Shown one piece after another: positions 11,285 through 22,340 of a stretch of DNA of 64,000 nt. Numbering within the stretch: position 1 is the first letter of the stretch; each line of letters starts with the position of its first letter. The position numbers were made by a program, and so were the translations under genes. This DNA comes from Toxorhynchites rutilus septentrionalis (taxonomy: Eukaryota; Arthropoda; Insecta; Diptera; Culicidae): NCBI RefSeq assembly GCF_029784135.1, contig NC_073746.1, positions 92,144,564-92,208,563 of the forward strand. The letters are read 5' to 3'. The notes below the pieces were generated by a model, which worked only from the letters and a program-made list of their open reading frames with translations, was not told the DNA's origin and made no database searches.

Positions 11285-11597
11285 CAGGTTGGGGAAAAAG
11301 TAATCCATTATTTTTGGGTGAAATTCGAAACTATTTTTAATGTGCTTCTGGTTGTCTGATTTGGGACAAATATGCACCGTTTTGTTGTAAAATTTGTTGC
11401 CATTCTAAAAGTAGTTTTATAATGTCTCTGTCATAGAGATCTTGGTCCTTATTGAAGAAAAACTATGGCAATAGATTTTTACTACCTTCTCTTGATCCCA
11501 ATCTCTTATCACCCAGGAAATTTTGCAATGTGAGAAAAAGGTGGTAATCGCTTGGTGCCAGGTCCGGACTATATAGTGGACGCATTAAAGCATCAAA
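11285..11597 (-). pseudogene. Mariner transposase C-terminal relic
   Basis: Minus-strand translation of 11340-11594 reads as a mariner C terminus: RPLYSPDLAPSDYHLFLTLQ, then a stop, then LLLEWQQILQQNGAYLSQI and a terminator. PYSPDLAPSDYH carries the third catalytic Asp of DD34D mariners. The adjacent GGTTGGGGAAAAAGTAATCC at 11288 looks like the terminal inverted repeat. The 5' two thirds of the element are missing. Confidence 0.8.
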
Positions 11598-11799
11598 ACA
11601 TATTGCACTGAAAAAAATTTAGAAACAATTTTTTTTTAAATAAATTAAATTGCACGTAATTCCTGTTGCTGTTTCGGTACATAAACACCATTCTCAGTGT
11701 GGCGACCGGTCTTGCATTTCTCTTTTTTGACTTTCATTGTTAACACCCTGTAACTCACACCTGAATGGAACGAACAGAAAACAATAAAATAATTTCAAA

Positions 11800-12170
11800 T
11801 CAAAATTGTCTTGGAACGTCTTTTAGAGCTTATCAAATATTTTGCGATGCAGAACTTGTCAATATCTTAATCCTACCCAACGTTATTGATGGTTTTTCAT
11901 CCAAAAATTCATTATTTCAATTTTAGTTTACTCAAATACAAAAAACAACGTAGTTTTGGAAATCCCACATTATGTAGAGTAAAGTATGCTCTTTCAAATG
12001 CCGTCAACGGACATTTTATATGTTTGCCCCAAAAAGAATGACAAGCGAATGAAGAGAGCGAATTTTTTGGGAAGAAATATCAATAACATTGAGTAGAGTT
12101 GCCATATTGACAAGTTCTGCATCGCAAAATGTTTGTCTTAGTAAGTTGTAAAAGTTTTCTACAGACAGAC
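11800..12170. repeat. Foldback sequence with long inverted arms
   Basis: A 27-bp perfect inverted repeat (11839-11865 and 12104-12130, core TTTTGCGATGCAGAACTTG) sits inside longer imperfect arms that also pair over CAACGTTATTGATG at about 11878. The arms are separated by about 240 bp with no ORF. This is probably a foldback-type MITE. Outer ends and target duplication are not resolved. The flanks, 11598-11799 and 12171-12410, show nothing I recognise. Confidence 0.6.
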
Positions 12171-12410
12171 AGTTTGCATGTAGAATTTACAATATAAAAA
12201 TTAGAGCAAAAAACCCGTTTTTTTAAAGTGACCCTAACGCAACTTAGAAAAAAAGCACTATATCGGTTATTTCAAGAGCTTAACAATACTTTGTTCTACA
12301 AATTTACTTAAAATAACTGAGGCTAACACATTATAAAATTATGTTTAGCTCTATCTATAAAGATAAGAAAGTTGGATTTTTCTATTTCATCGAAAATTTT
12401 GGTAATTGCG

Positions 12411-12886
12411 GGGGTCTTCGTAGCCACTTGGTTACACGTTCGCTTACTAAGCGATCGATCGTGAGTTCAAACTCAGGGCCATCAATTGACCATCTTTGTG
12501 TTATTATAGAATAACTACGTCCACGCAACCATCATCAGCGATGGAGATCGATCCACGGTCGAAATAAGATCGATTCATCCATACAACTGCTCTGCTCTGC
12601 AAGAAACATCGGGCTGCTGTTCTATAAATAACCCAACAATGATCAATACCAACTGTCTCCGCTGTCCGGTCTGCTGAACAATGGAAGAACAGATAGAATA
12701 CCCTTACGCCTAAATGGCAGTGTAATTTACCATAATGTAATGGAACAGAAAACCTAACGCCTAAATGGCTACTACTACTACTGTGTAATTTACAATTATA
12801 GAAACATTAACATATGTACATGTACACGATAAAAACTCGGCTCTGTTACAGATAAAATGCTAATGAGCCTAATAAATAAATAAAAG
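12411..12886 (+). mobile_element. tRNA-derived SINE, family 1
   Basis: The head (12411-12480) is tRNA-like: TTGGTTACACG resembles an internal promoter A box and AGTTCAAACTC a B box. A long unrelated body follows and ends in ACTCGGCTCTGTTACAG, AATGAGCCT and AATAAATAAATAAAA. A 5'-truncated second copy lies on the minus strand at 39599-39805, which shows it is a repeat family. RNA polymerase III transcription is inferred from family knowledge. Confidence 0.82.
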
Positions 12887-13617
12887 GGATAAAAAACATT
12901 TTTTGGTAACAGTATATTTGATAACATCAAAATAAGCGCTCTATCATATGTAACAACTTTGTCGAAGACAGTTTTGGTCTAGAGAATAACTGTCGAGCTC
13001 TAGATGCTAATTTCCACTTGAATGCACTTCCAAGACCATTGTGCAGTGATCAGATAATGTGAAAACCATGACCAAAATAAAAGCGTATGGGCCTATAATT
13101 CACTGACAAATTCTGGGAAGGCCTATTAGGGTGATGGAAATCCAAACTATTTTTATTTTTATTTTTTCTTAAATTTGGCATAAAACCTCATATACATATA
13201 ACCTCAAAGGTTCACCCCCCCATCTTCTATTTTTAATCGCAATTTTAGTTTTTTTGGTGTGAATGAAATCCAAATCATCAAAGTCATCGAACTTTCATCT
13301 ACACATGCCCCAATAATCTCAATTCGGCTAAAGCCATGCGTATTGTCGTCAAGCTGGAAGACCTTTTGAGTAAACATAATAAATTATCGAAATTCTTCAT
13401 GTATGAGCTCAGTTTGCAAGGCTAAAATCACGTTATTATCATCGATCCCTATAAAACACCGGCTGGAGATCACGTGTATCATTCAATGCGTATGTTGTTA
13501 AAGACATTGCTGGAGTCATGTTAGGCGACTGCACAGCGACGCGAGAAATTGTGATTCGAAGAAGAAACAATAATCTGGAGTTCATCGTTGACACCCACCG
13601 TTCCAACGACACTCTCC
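12887..13617. other. AT-rich stretch, nothing recognised
   Basis: No ORF or repeat boundary could be supported. TATTAGGGTGATGG near 13126 resembles the start of the foldback MITE at 19981, but no matching far end was found. Confidence 0.4.
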
Positions 13618-13686
13618 ATCTTCTTCTTCTAATGTTCCTAATGCTCCTAACGTTCACCATCTCAACGTAGAATGACTTGCGAAAGA
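13618..13686 (-). repeat. Degenerate SINE 3'-tail fragment
   Basis: TCTTCTTCTTCTAATG, CTCCTAACGTTC, ATCTCAACGTAGAATGACTTGCG resemble, in order, the tail of the SINE at 18423-18696 as written on the plus strand. Only about 70 bp match, so this is either a short relic or the tail of a related family. Confidence 0.45.
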
Positions 13687-14957
13687 GGTAGAGATCGAAC
13701 GACTGCGATTCTGGACAATCAGAAGCGGTGTGAGGAAAAATACACACACTTGCGAGACGCTATCATGAGCAACGCCGACGCAGCCTTTGCTATTGCCAGG
13801 CCTAAACGCATTCATTGTCATGATATTACAGCACGTGTGTTCGAACAAAAAAATGAACCAAATTTAAAATGAACTTCATGACAACGTTACATGTCCTCGG
13901 TTCCACATCTTGCAGGATGTATTCGGCTGGATGGCAAAGCGATGATTACCTTATATGCACATTTTTAATTTGGAAAGTCGACAAAAAACGCCCTGAGGAA
14001 TTCGATAGTGTACTTTCCTTGAAAATTCCACATGCGTCTATTGATCATCTACTCACCCGTATTCTGAAATCCGATCGAGTCAAAAATTACCCGAATCGAT
14101 TGCAATATCGCATTCTGTCATCCGTTCGACTTCGACGGGTTGTGCAAATGTCATCCGATCTTGAAACGATATAGACGAAGCTCAATCGTGTTCCATTTCT
14201 GTAAATCGTAAATTGCTATGAATTTTCGATTGAATTGAACATGATTTTAAAACGAAAAAATTAAATTGAATATGGCCTTATTGTGTGTTCTGTGTAACAG
14301 AATAACACATTCTCTGCAGGAAGGTAGGGTCAGGACTATGTCTTCTAAGTGTAGTATATTAATAATATCGAATTAAATAATGACAAAAATATATTCCTTT
14401 TTTCACTTTACATTTAAGGTTCAAGAGAACAAACATTTCAGAATCGTTAATGAAATACAATGAATATTTTGTGTTTTATTTAATTTTCGTCGGTGGTCAT
14501 CGATTTGGCGCTCTATTCATACCGAGTCGAACACAAGTATGAACACAAGAGTCACGAACGTTTCACGTGTGTGTGTGTAGATCGTTAAAACGTTTAAACA
14601 CGCTTACATTAGTTATTTCTTATTTAACAGCCAACATATTTACTAGAAATATTTTTTATGACAGCACAACGTTTGCCGTGTCAGCTAGTGTATTTATAGA
14701 ATTTTGAGACTCAGTACTGGTTCAATTTCTATCTGAATGTGTTCGTATGAGTTTTTTGATATTTGTGGTTTTTTTCAGAGGGTTTCAAGAACTGCACGGT
14801 ACGAAGATGTCCAATATTTTTTTAAACATATTTAGTTTATTTTATTTTTTTTTGTTTTGTTTGGTGTTTCGAAATGTTGTTTTTTTTTATTTTTTTTTAT
14901 TTATAAAACAAAATTTTTATTCAAATATACCTGTTTGATTCCATAGCCACGTCGACT
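13687..14957. other. Stretch with no recognised gene
   Basis: AT-rich DNA with a short GT run near 14570 and T-rich tracts at 14820-14910. The open frames here lack recognisable motifs. Confidence 0.4.
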
Positions 14958-15204
14958 ATGCATATGCGAAAAGAATTTGAAGCCCATCAATCCGATTTCC
15001 AAGGTAGAACCAACGAACAACTCTTGACCGAGAAAGTATTAAATAGCGTTTTTTGGATGGTATTTCGTCGTCCTCAAAAGGGCACGGAGGCCGGTCTGAA
15101 TTACATATCTGAAGACTCGCCGCTAGAGAAAAAAATAAAGGGTAGTGTTCAGGACACGACCGTTTTGTTGATATAGGATAACGGAATTATTTTATTCAAT
15201 TCGT

Positions 15205-15392
15205 TTGTTGATCACGTTGGATGTTATTTCAGATTGCGTTGAAATTCTAGATTCTCGAATAGGGCCGATGGTTTGCGCGGTTTTGTGTAAGCAGTATGAT
15301 TCATTCTTGTCCTTGCGAAGCAGTCCACACTCAGAACAGCAACAATTCTGTGAAGTACGTGTTATAGTTTGTTGTCCAACAAACCTACAAAT
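15205..15392 (+). pseudogene. Possible CLIP-domain exon fragment (tentative)
   Basis: A candidate 3' splice acceptor, TTATTTCAG, ends at about 15231. The frame that follows has six cysteines ordered C-x12-C-x3-C-x20-C-x6-CC-P, finishing in VIVCCPTN. The CLIP domain of arthropod serine proteases also has six cysteines and ends in VCCP, and normally precedes a trypsin-like domain. The x3 spacing is shorter than I would expect. I find no protease domain with GDSGGP downstream, and the next 250 bp break into different frames. It could be a decayed exon, a real exon of a gene leaving this region, or chance. Confidence 0.25.
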
Positions 15393-15659
15393 TCTCGGCA
15401 GTGTGCGAATCTGTCCTCTGAGAAGACCACACCCGGAATTGTATCCGCTTATATTCAAAGGAACCCTTTGGTTTCCTGGCAATATGCTTCGGACCATTTT
15501 CTTTCTGGAAGAAATTGTTTTTTTTCTGCTCCAGTTTTAGTTATGGATTCTCGCGGATTCTTATTATTTTGTTGATAAGAACCAAGTTTCTCACTCCAGT
15601 TCGTCGAAAGCATCTTTACATCATGACTGCCTGACTGTCTGAAAATAGGATAAAACAAT

Positions 15660-18083
15660 TGAATACATCAATGGTCACACCAGAAAACAAATAACTATCA
15701 TACCAAAAGCAAAAAACCTTCGTGGAGTGTATTACAATCTAAATTATCAACCGAAAACTGTACAAACCAAACGTTAGGTTACATCCAAGTTCGGCATGCA
15801 TTGCATGATTAAGTATTCCGAACCCTAAGTGTACCATGTCATGTCACTTCAATAATATATTATTTTTTTAAACAATTAATGCTGACATTAACTGCAAATC
15901 ACCAAATTCAAACACATTCATATTGCATAGATTTGATGCGAACACTGACATCGCACGTAATTAAATAAAAATCCCTCCATTCAGAACGCCATTGTATCAT
16001 AAATCTTTCCTAATCAACTCAACATCCATCCCGTCAAAATATAGTCTACCGTTCAACAAACGAACAAAAACCTAACTGCTTTCCACGTGTCAAATGTCCA
16101 ACTGTTCCTTATCTAATAACAGCCTGTTCACTCGTTGGACATCGCTTCTTCTCTAAACCACTATCAACCGTTTGTCAACGTCAGTCGTCAAAAAGTATGG
16201 TTAGAGCGAGCGGAAAAAAATCCACTTCAATTCTGTCCTTCGAAACCCTCACCTACAGCTGAAGAGGTGCCCAACGGTGGACAGTCTCACGTGTGAAAGC
16301 AAACGTCTGTCAAGCCTGTAAATAACGCTCACTTCTCCCAAAGCCTAGTTCATAACACCTCCAGGAGCTGCCTTCGCACGCTAGTCGTGAATCGGCGACT
16401 GCAGCGTTGATACTTTCCTTCCTCTTTCGACAAATATCGCGTTTTTTTTGTCCGCTGAACATCACGAAAAAAATCGCTCAACCGCAACGTTACACTGGCC
16501 GGAAGGTGATGATTCGCGGAAATGTAGCGGTAACTGTGAGAAAACATGACCGCTTGTGACGAGAGGAGGAAAGCTAGTTTGACTACAACTAGTCGTGACA
16601 GATGTTTGAGTTGGTTCTGGCAAACTGACACGTCAGGTTTTGGGGGGTCGTAGAAGATAAGGATACAAAACATATTTTGCATGTTCGCCCACCAAAAACC
16701 TCAATATTCATAGATTCGGGAAACATGAAGAAACGAAGCATTCCGAATAAAAAAAAAACTATCACCCCTAGTTAAGCTTTAAAAACCAAGAAGCATCTCC
16801 ATCTGTAGTCCATCAAGTGGATCAGAAGTCGGATAAGGGAACAGCAGGATGTGAATTATAGTGTTTGATTGTTTGCAGTAGATTTTCGGCCAACAATACC
16901 CTTTTGGAGGCAATCTGAAACAAAAAAAAAAAGCTGAAACTCTGCAGAATGCCTTTGGTTTTCCCCCTTCTTCCATCGCCCTCATCCGGAACTCTTTCCG
17001 TACAAAGTAGCAAGTCGTTTCGAATGTGTGTTCCCCCCCTCAGCTCAACTTCGGGTTCTGTTTTTGGCCGAGAGATGAATGTTCCTGCTCGGGCTGCCAG
17101 CGTTTTCCTTGCTGCGCGCTGGTTCGTCAGACTTGAGGACTATAAATTTCACTTCACTGCGCTGCAGTCGACCGAAATGTGCTCTTTCTGGATGCTGCTG
17201 CTGCTCGCTGGCTGTGAGCGATATATGGGTTGATGAGGAAATTTATGCGATTTCAATGGCAATATGTTCCCGGTTGTGTGCCAAAATCGTTCGGTTGCGA
17301 TCTCTGATGGGGGAGGATTTTTTTTTCTTCACTGTTCTCATTCTTCTCCTCCGAACTTCCTTTTTCGCAGAAATAGCCGGTCAGCGGAATCGCAATGTGT
17401 GCTGAAGAGATTCGAGTTTTTTTTTCTCTCCTGCTCCAGGTCTCTGGTTTAGGTGATTAATTTTTTAAATCGCTCAACAGGAAAACCGTTTAATTAATTG
17501 ACGGTAGTTTGGGCGTTAAAACGTGTATGTTAAACCTGCGGGGCGCGAGATTTATGGCCGCGAGAACGAATCAGCTAAGCCGAATCAGCTTGTTTGCGGA
17601 TTCAAATTCAACAGATTCGCTTCTCCCGCTCCGTTTCTCTGTGTTGTGGCAAAAAAACGGTGATTTTCGGTTGTGGCCCCTAATTAAATTCAAAAATTAA
17701 GGTCAAGATCGATTGGCGATTAGGGAGCGCGTTAGGATCCTGTAACAAGGTCGTGTCTGGCTACCGGTAACTGATTCGTGGAAGTGATACATGTACCACC
17801 ATCTGCTAGTCGGTCTCAGAAGCTGCCCGAGTCGATTTCGAACAGATCGAAACGTGCATCTGTATTGGTTCTCCTGACATTATTTAGAAATTTAGAAAAC
17901 TTTATATTGATTTTTATTATAGTTAGCTATGGGAGTGCAGGCTGTAAGGAATTCACATCCTTATCGCTCTCTTGATATTTTGGTAGCTCTACGTGAATAG
18001 TATTCTCTCTGTGTAAGTATGAAGAATATGAGAGTATCGCTCGCTGCTGGTGTTTTCAATACATTTGATTAGCGGTATATGCC
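15660..18083. other. Mixed-composition stretch, no gene supported
   Basis: 15660-16340 is AT-rich. 16340-17760 is GC-richer with several short overlapping open frames on both strands, none with recognisable motifs or codon-like consistency. It contains no repeat shared with the rest of the window. It may be host intronic or intergenic DNA. Confidence 0.4.
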
Positions 18084-18340
18084 TACAGTGGTAGACATTC
18101 GTTTAGCCGCACCCTATTTTTCCTCAATATTTTTAAATATAAGTCAATTCTTCGAACAGTTTTGCTCATAAAAGACGATTATTGTTTATTTTCATCGAAT
18201 TCATTCTAAAAACAATTTAAATTCACTTTTTGTTTCTAAGTAACTCAAATATGTGGAATCAGGATTGACATTCGTTTAGCCGCATCTTAAAATTTCGATG
18301 AAAGAAAATTCGTGCATCAAATTTCGAGTCCAATCGGTAG

Positions 18341-19620
18341 CTAATATTTAGTATGTCCATCTCCATTTCGGATCACTTTGAAAACTCGATTCGACATCGA
18401 GTCAGACAGCTTTTAAAGTGTTTTTCTTCTTCTTAAATGGCTCTAACGTTCCTAGAGGAACTTCGCCGTCTCAACGTAGTATTACTTGCGTCATTTTTAT
18501 TAATACTTAGTTGAGATTTCTATGCCGAATAACACGCCTTGAATGTATTCTGAGTGGCAAGCTGTAGAATACGCGTGACCACAGTGCAAGTCGGAGAAAA
18601 TTTCTTTGACGAAAAATTCTCCCGACCAGAACGGGAATCGAACCCGAACCCCCGGCATGATAATGTGTGACGCTACCCACTCGACCACGGGAGCACCTTT
18701 TAAAGTGTTGCCATATTGATTATAGCCCAACACTCCTGAATTACTGCCTTGAGGCTGGAAATGTTGTCAAATTGTCATCCGTTTGCATAGACCATCTCGG
18801 CCAATATTCTCCATAGGTTCTCTATGGGATTGCAATCGACTGCAAGCAGGTCATTCAAGAAGCGGAATGTTCTTCTCGGCAAACCATGCCTTCGATTGCT
18901 TGGAAACGTGGATCTATGCATAATCCTGCTGAAAAAATGAAATCCTCGGTAGCGTTATTCTCAATATGGCCAATCAAAACGTCCTCCAGTAATTGAAGAT
19001 ACTTTTCGGAGTTCATTCGGGTGGAAATGAAACAAATGGGAAGCTTGCTCTGATAGGAAACGGCTCCCCACACTATCAAACTTTCGCCCCCAAAGTTTCG
19101 CTTCGAACTCACGAAATTCCGTTGACTTAAATTGTACCAATAGCAACTGTAACAGTTCCGGCCATCCAAATTGAACTTTTTTCGCCGGAAAATACAACAT
19201 TTCTCCATTCTAGTTTCCATTCCATGTATTGCCGGGCGAAAATGAGATGGACCTGCTTATGGGTGGCGGTCAGTTTCGGCTTCCCATGAAGTTTCTTCCG
19301 CATGTTGTTTGGTGAATCGTTCAAGATGCGCGCAATATGCCTGTTCGTTACTGAAACAACCGATTCTGCCTTAATGTATGAGCAGGACATCGTTTCTTGG
19401 TTGCTTCGTGTCTTATTCGACCTTAAAGACGCAAAATAACTTTGGTGTTCCCATTTGTTGGTTGTTATATCTCATATTTCTGGCACTATTTAAAGAAATT
19501 CCGTACCACTTTCTCAGATCGACCAATTTTTGTTACGATCGAGCGATTAGAAAACTTTTGTTCACTGAATATCTTTATTATTTTCTGCCGCTCTTCCGTC
19601 AATAGAATACCTTTCGCCAT
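18341..19620 (-). pseudogene. Tc1-like transposase, split by a SINE and frameshifts
   Basis: The start is the ATG at 19620 (MAKGILLTEERQKIIKIFSE), followed by a helix-turn-helix region. Middle parts lie in shifted frames and include KLHGKPKLTATHKQ, FGGESLIVWGA and KYLQLLEDVLI. The second catalytic region reads QQD in one frame and CNPIENLWRILAEM in another; aligned, they are compatible with DD34E spacing. The first catalytic D appears altered, as VVFSGEK where FSDE is expected. Coding continues to about 18710, is interrupted by the SINE at 18423-18696, and resumes to the original TAG at 18341-18343. Several frameshifts and stops make it inactive. Confidence 0.88.
18423..18696 (-). mobile_element. 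tRNA-derived SINE, family 2
   Basis: Read from 18696 downward, it starts GTGCTCCCGTGGTCGAGTGG. The A box TGGTCGAGTGG spans 18687-18677 and the B box GGTTCGATTCC spans 18644-18634, both near consensus. The body ends in a TTAAGAAGAAGAAAAA tail. The 13-bp duplication CTTTTAAAGTGTT flanks it at 18410-18422 and 18697-18709. This is a SINE and not a functional tRNA gene, because the sequence continues beyond the tRNA-like head into a body and tail. Confidence 0.93.
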
Positions 19621-19980
19621 TCCTTTAAATTCTACGTATATCACTAATCTGAACAATTTCCTACGTTGCAAATCTAATATTTACCTTGTAAATTGAACAC
19701 TCCGAAGTAATTTTTCAAAAAAAAAACACAGATAAAGGCTTGGTGATTATGCGAAAACTCGATTTTTATGCCCTACGGCTAAACGTATGTCTCGGGAAAA
19801 AACGACGTTTTGTGTGTGTGTGTGTGTGTGATTGTGACGCGCGTCCTTCCAACTAAATTGATTTAAATATACTACCACTACAGCAAATAAGTATCCCGAT
19901 AAAAAGAAAATTCCTAGTTGTTTTGTAAGTGTTTCAAGTTTTTTTTTCAAGTGCGGCTAAACGAATGTCTATCACTGTAT

Positions 19981-20441
19981 TAGGGTGCCAATGAAAATGG
20001 TCATCTCTAATTTCAAAAAGTTACCTCATAAAAATGTTCACCTCCTCGAAAAAACACCCTATGCCAAATATTAGCTCAATCGGCCTTAAGGGAGAGTGGC
20101 GCGAAGCAGTCAAAGTTTTCGTTTTTTGAAAATCAAAAAAATCACTCAAGGGGGGAGTAAAGGAAATCGGGGTTTTCGAAAAAAATTGTTTGATGCCAAA
20201 TGTATTAAAAATGCATGAAACGTCGTTTTTGTCAAAAATCGATCCTCTGGGACTTTTTTTTCGGATGATTTTTCGATTTTCAAAAAACTCAATCTTTGAC
20301 CGCTTTGCGCCACTCTCCCATAAGTCCGATTTAGTTGATATTTGGCATAGGATGTTTTTTTGAAGGTGGTAAACATTTTGTATAGGGTAACTTTTTGAAA
20401 TTTTAGGTTCGTTTTTTTCCCATACATTTATTGGCACCCTA
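19981..20441. mobile_element. Foldback MITE with long inverted arms
   Basis: Ends are TAGGGTGCCAAT and ATTGGCACCCTA. The arms pair over roughly 200 bp, for example CTATGCCAAATATTAGCTC (20058) against GATATTTGGCATAG (20338), and GGGAGAGTGGCGCGAAGC against GCTTTGCGCCACTCTCCC. No ORF is present. The piece GATGCCAAATGTATTAAAAA and ATGCATGAAACGTCG recurs at about 45470-45504 in another repeat. Confidence 0.75.
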
Positions 20442-20496
20442 ATGCCTCTTCATTGCTCGTTAAAAGCGATATTTTGTCATCACTGCTTACATAATA

Positions 20497-20642
20497 CAGT
20501 TCCCCTTTATTCCGCGCGGCGAATGACGTGAGATGGCTGAAGTTACTGTATTCCCGTAGGAGAATGGCGTGACTATAGTTCGTCAATAGGTGAAATTTCA
20601 AGTCGTGTCCTCATTTTGCACGCGCGGAATAAAGGTGAGTGT
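20497..20642. mobile_element. Short palindromic MITE-like sequence
   Basis: CCTTTATTCCGCGCG at 20504-20518 is exactly complementary to CGCGCGGAATAAAGG at 20621-20635. The interior is GC-rich compared with its flanks. No target duplication is evident. Confidence 0.5.
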
Positions 20643-20961
20643 GCCCTCCTACAGTGACTTCTGTTTGCTGCACCGCTTTGCATTTTCTAACCATCAGTGC
20701 TTCCGTTTTGAGATGGATTATTTGTAATCTCGTTCTCTTCGTTCAGTTTTCAATGACGCTGATCACCTCAGTCCCTAACATTTCCATTTCTTCGAGTGTT
20801 TTACCTAAGAGCTGTATCGAATGGTTAATTAGCAACTTTCATAATTATTGTACTCAAAAGTGGGTGAACTTGTTTTAGTGTGGATGCAAGCAAAAGTTTG
20901 TTTACATGTCAACAAAAGTTTGTGCAATCGATTCATTCCGTTTGAGTTGTTCGTTTTCGCT
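20643..20961. other. Short gap, probably 5' part of the following transposon
   Basis: No gene seen. It leads directly into a transposase start codon at 20962, so part of it may be the 5' untranslated region and inverted repeat of that element. Confidence 0.35.
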
Positions 20962-21414
20962 ATGACTAGAATTGATCTTGAGGCAAGAAAGAAAATTCTA
21001 CACACTTGGGGTACTGAAAAGTGTGCTACCTTCAACCAAATCGCAAAACGGTTTAAAGTGCACCACACAAGTGTGAAAAATATCAACCACAAGTATGACA
21101 ACGAGTTCTCCCTGAATGATATGCGTAGATCCGCTAGAAAACCTGGTTCCAGTCAGCCCATGTTGGATCGTACAGTAGTGACTTACATCAAACGATACCG
21201 ATCGGTATCAACGCGTGATTTGGTCAAAAAGTTTAACCAGCATTGGAATGATTCAAGGATTCAAGGCCAGGAACTCCTTGGAGCCATACAAAAAGCGGAA
21301 GGTGCCTAAGAAAACCGCAGAGCAACAATCTCGAGCCACAACAAGGGCACGAAAACTGTATAACCGGCTACTGGACAACAGCAGCCAGTGCATCCTGATG
21401 GACGACGAAACATA
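20962..21414 (+). pseudogene. DD37-type mariner-related transposase, N-terminal part only
   Basis: From the ATG at 20962 the frame reads MTRIDLEARKKILHTWGTEK and a helix-turn-helix region (FNQIAKRFKVHHTSVKNI). After a frameshift near 21238 it continues with TTRARKLYNRLLDNSSQC and ILMDDET, which carries the first catalytic Asp in the same context as the DD37E element at 6774. Coding stops abruptly because a MITE is inserted at the TA at 21413-21414. After the MITE only a couple of residues of the expected continuation (TAC GTG) are visible. The rest of the catalytic domain is gone. Confidence 0.8.
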
Positions 21415-22338
21415 AGGGAGGTGGTGGTATAACGGACATGTTAAGAAGAACTTCAATTATATCTTTGGAAACTCATGTTTCCCAAAACTTTGACGCAGTT
21501 TGGTGCAATTCAATATACTGTTTTTCTACCTAATTGGCCAAATATTTTACAAAAAAGTGTTTTTCAACGTTTTTTACTAAAATTAAAACAGACCGAAAAG
21601 TACTGCATTTTTTTCGATGCGGGTATAATGGAAATGTAGTGGGGGTAATTTATGAAGCGTAGAGGTTTATCGATCGCAAGAGGAATAATTTTATTCAACC
21701 AAGGTCTGAACTTATCACGAATGTCCGTTAAATGGTAAAAAAAATCGAATTAATCCACCTAGAAGTGATATCGTGCTTTTCAGCAGTATAAACGGCCAGA
21801 CCCTCGACTATTTTGCTTTTGGTTCCAGGCAGCTTCTAAACAGTCCACATTTGGCGATTTGATTTCCATTTATAGACGCAGGGCATTCCTTAGGAATAGA
21901 TTAAACAGACTTTTCACAGTCCATCTCACTCCCACTGGCAACTGTCCGTTTTACTCCACCAGTACAATTATTTCAATAATTTAAGTTTTCCACTCAAAAC
22001 TGAATTTGCTTTTCCATACATACCTATTATTGGTTCTCTGTTAACTCACAAACCGAAATATAACCATCAGCGAATTGAATTGTGATATTAAACCACTCAA
22101 AATGCTTAATATCGAACCCGCTAAAAATACATTCACACGCGGAATCATGTATGATTTTCGGTTTTTGTTTCCCTGTTCCACCTTTGATTGGTATTCATTG
22201 CCATAGGGTGGCTTAAATATTATAGAATAACATGTAGAAGGTGTTCTCTTTAACAGAAACCTGAAATTCAAAGTGTAACTATACAAATCAATCACTTGTC
22301 CATATTACCCCCACTGTCCGTATTACCCGCGGTTCCCC
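21415..22338. mobile_element. MITE family C, copy 1
   Basis: This 924-bp non-coding repeat is closely similar to 55242-56127. Its right terminus is the complement of GGGGAACCGCGGGTAATACG; its left terminus is AGGGAGGTGGTGGTATAACG. TA flanks at 21413-21414 and 22339-22340 are a target duplication. Subterminal copies of GGGTAATANGGACA occur near both ends. Confidence 0.88.
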
Positions 22339-22340
22339 TA

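Larger units (their letters stand above)
18086..19977 (-). mobile_element. Tc1-type DNA transposon with a nested SINE
   Basis: Perfect-edged inverted repeats, CAGTGGTAGACATTCGTTTA at 18086 and the complement ending at 19977 (one internal mismatch), are flanked by TA at 18084-18085 and 19978-19979. The transposase is on the minus strand. A 274-bp SINE with its 13-bp duplication is inserted in the C-terminal coding region; without it the element is about 1.6 kb, a normal Tc1 length. A short GT repeat lies at about 19811-19830. Confidence 0.92.

Noticed and set aside
18620..18696. A tRNA gene on the minus strand
   Set aside because: Good A and B boxes, but the sequence continues into a SINE body and tail flanked by a 13-bp duplication, so it is a SINE head.
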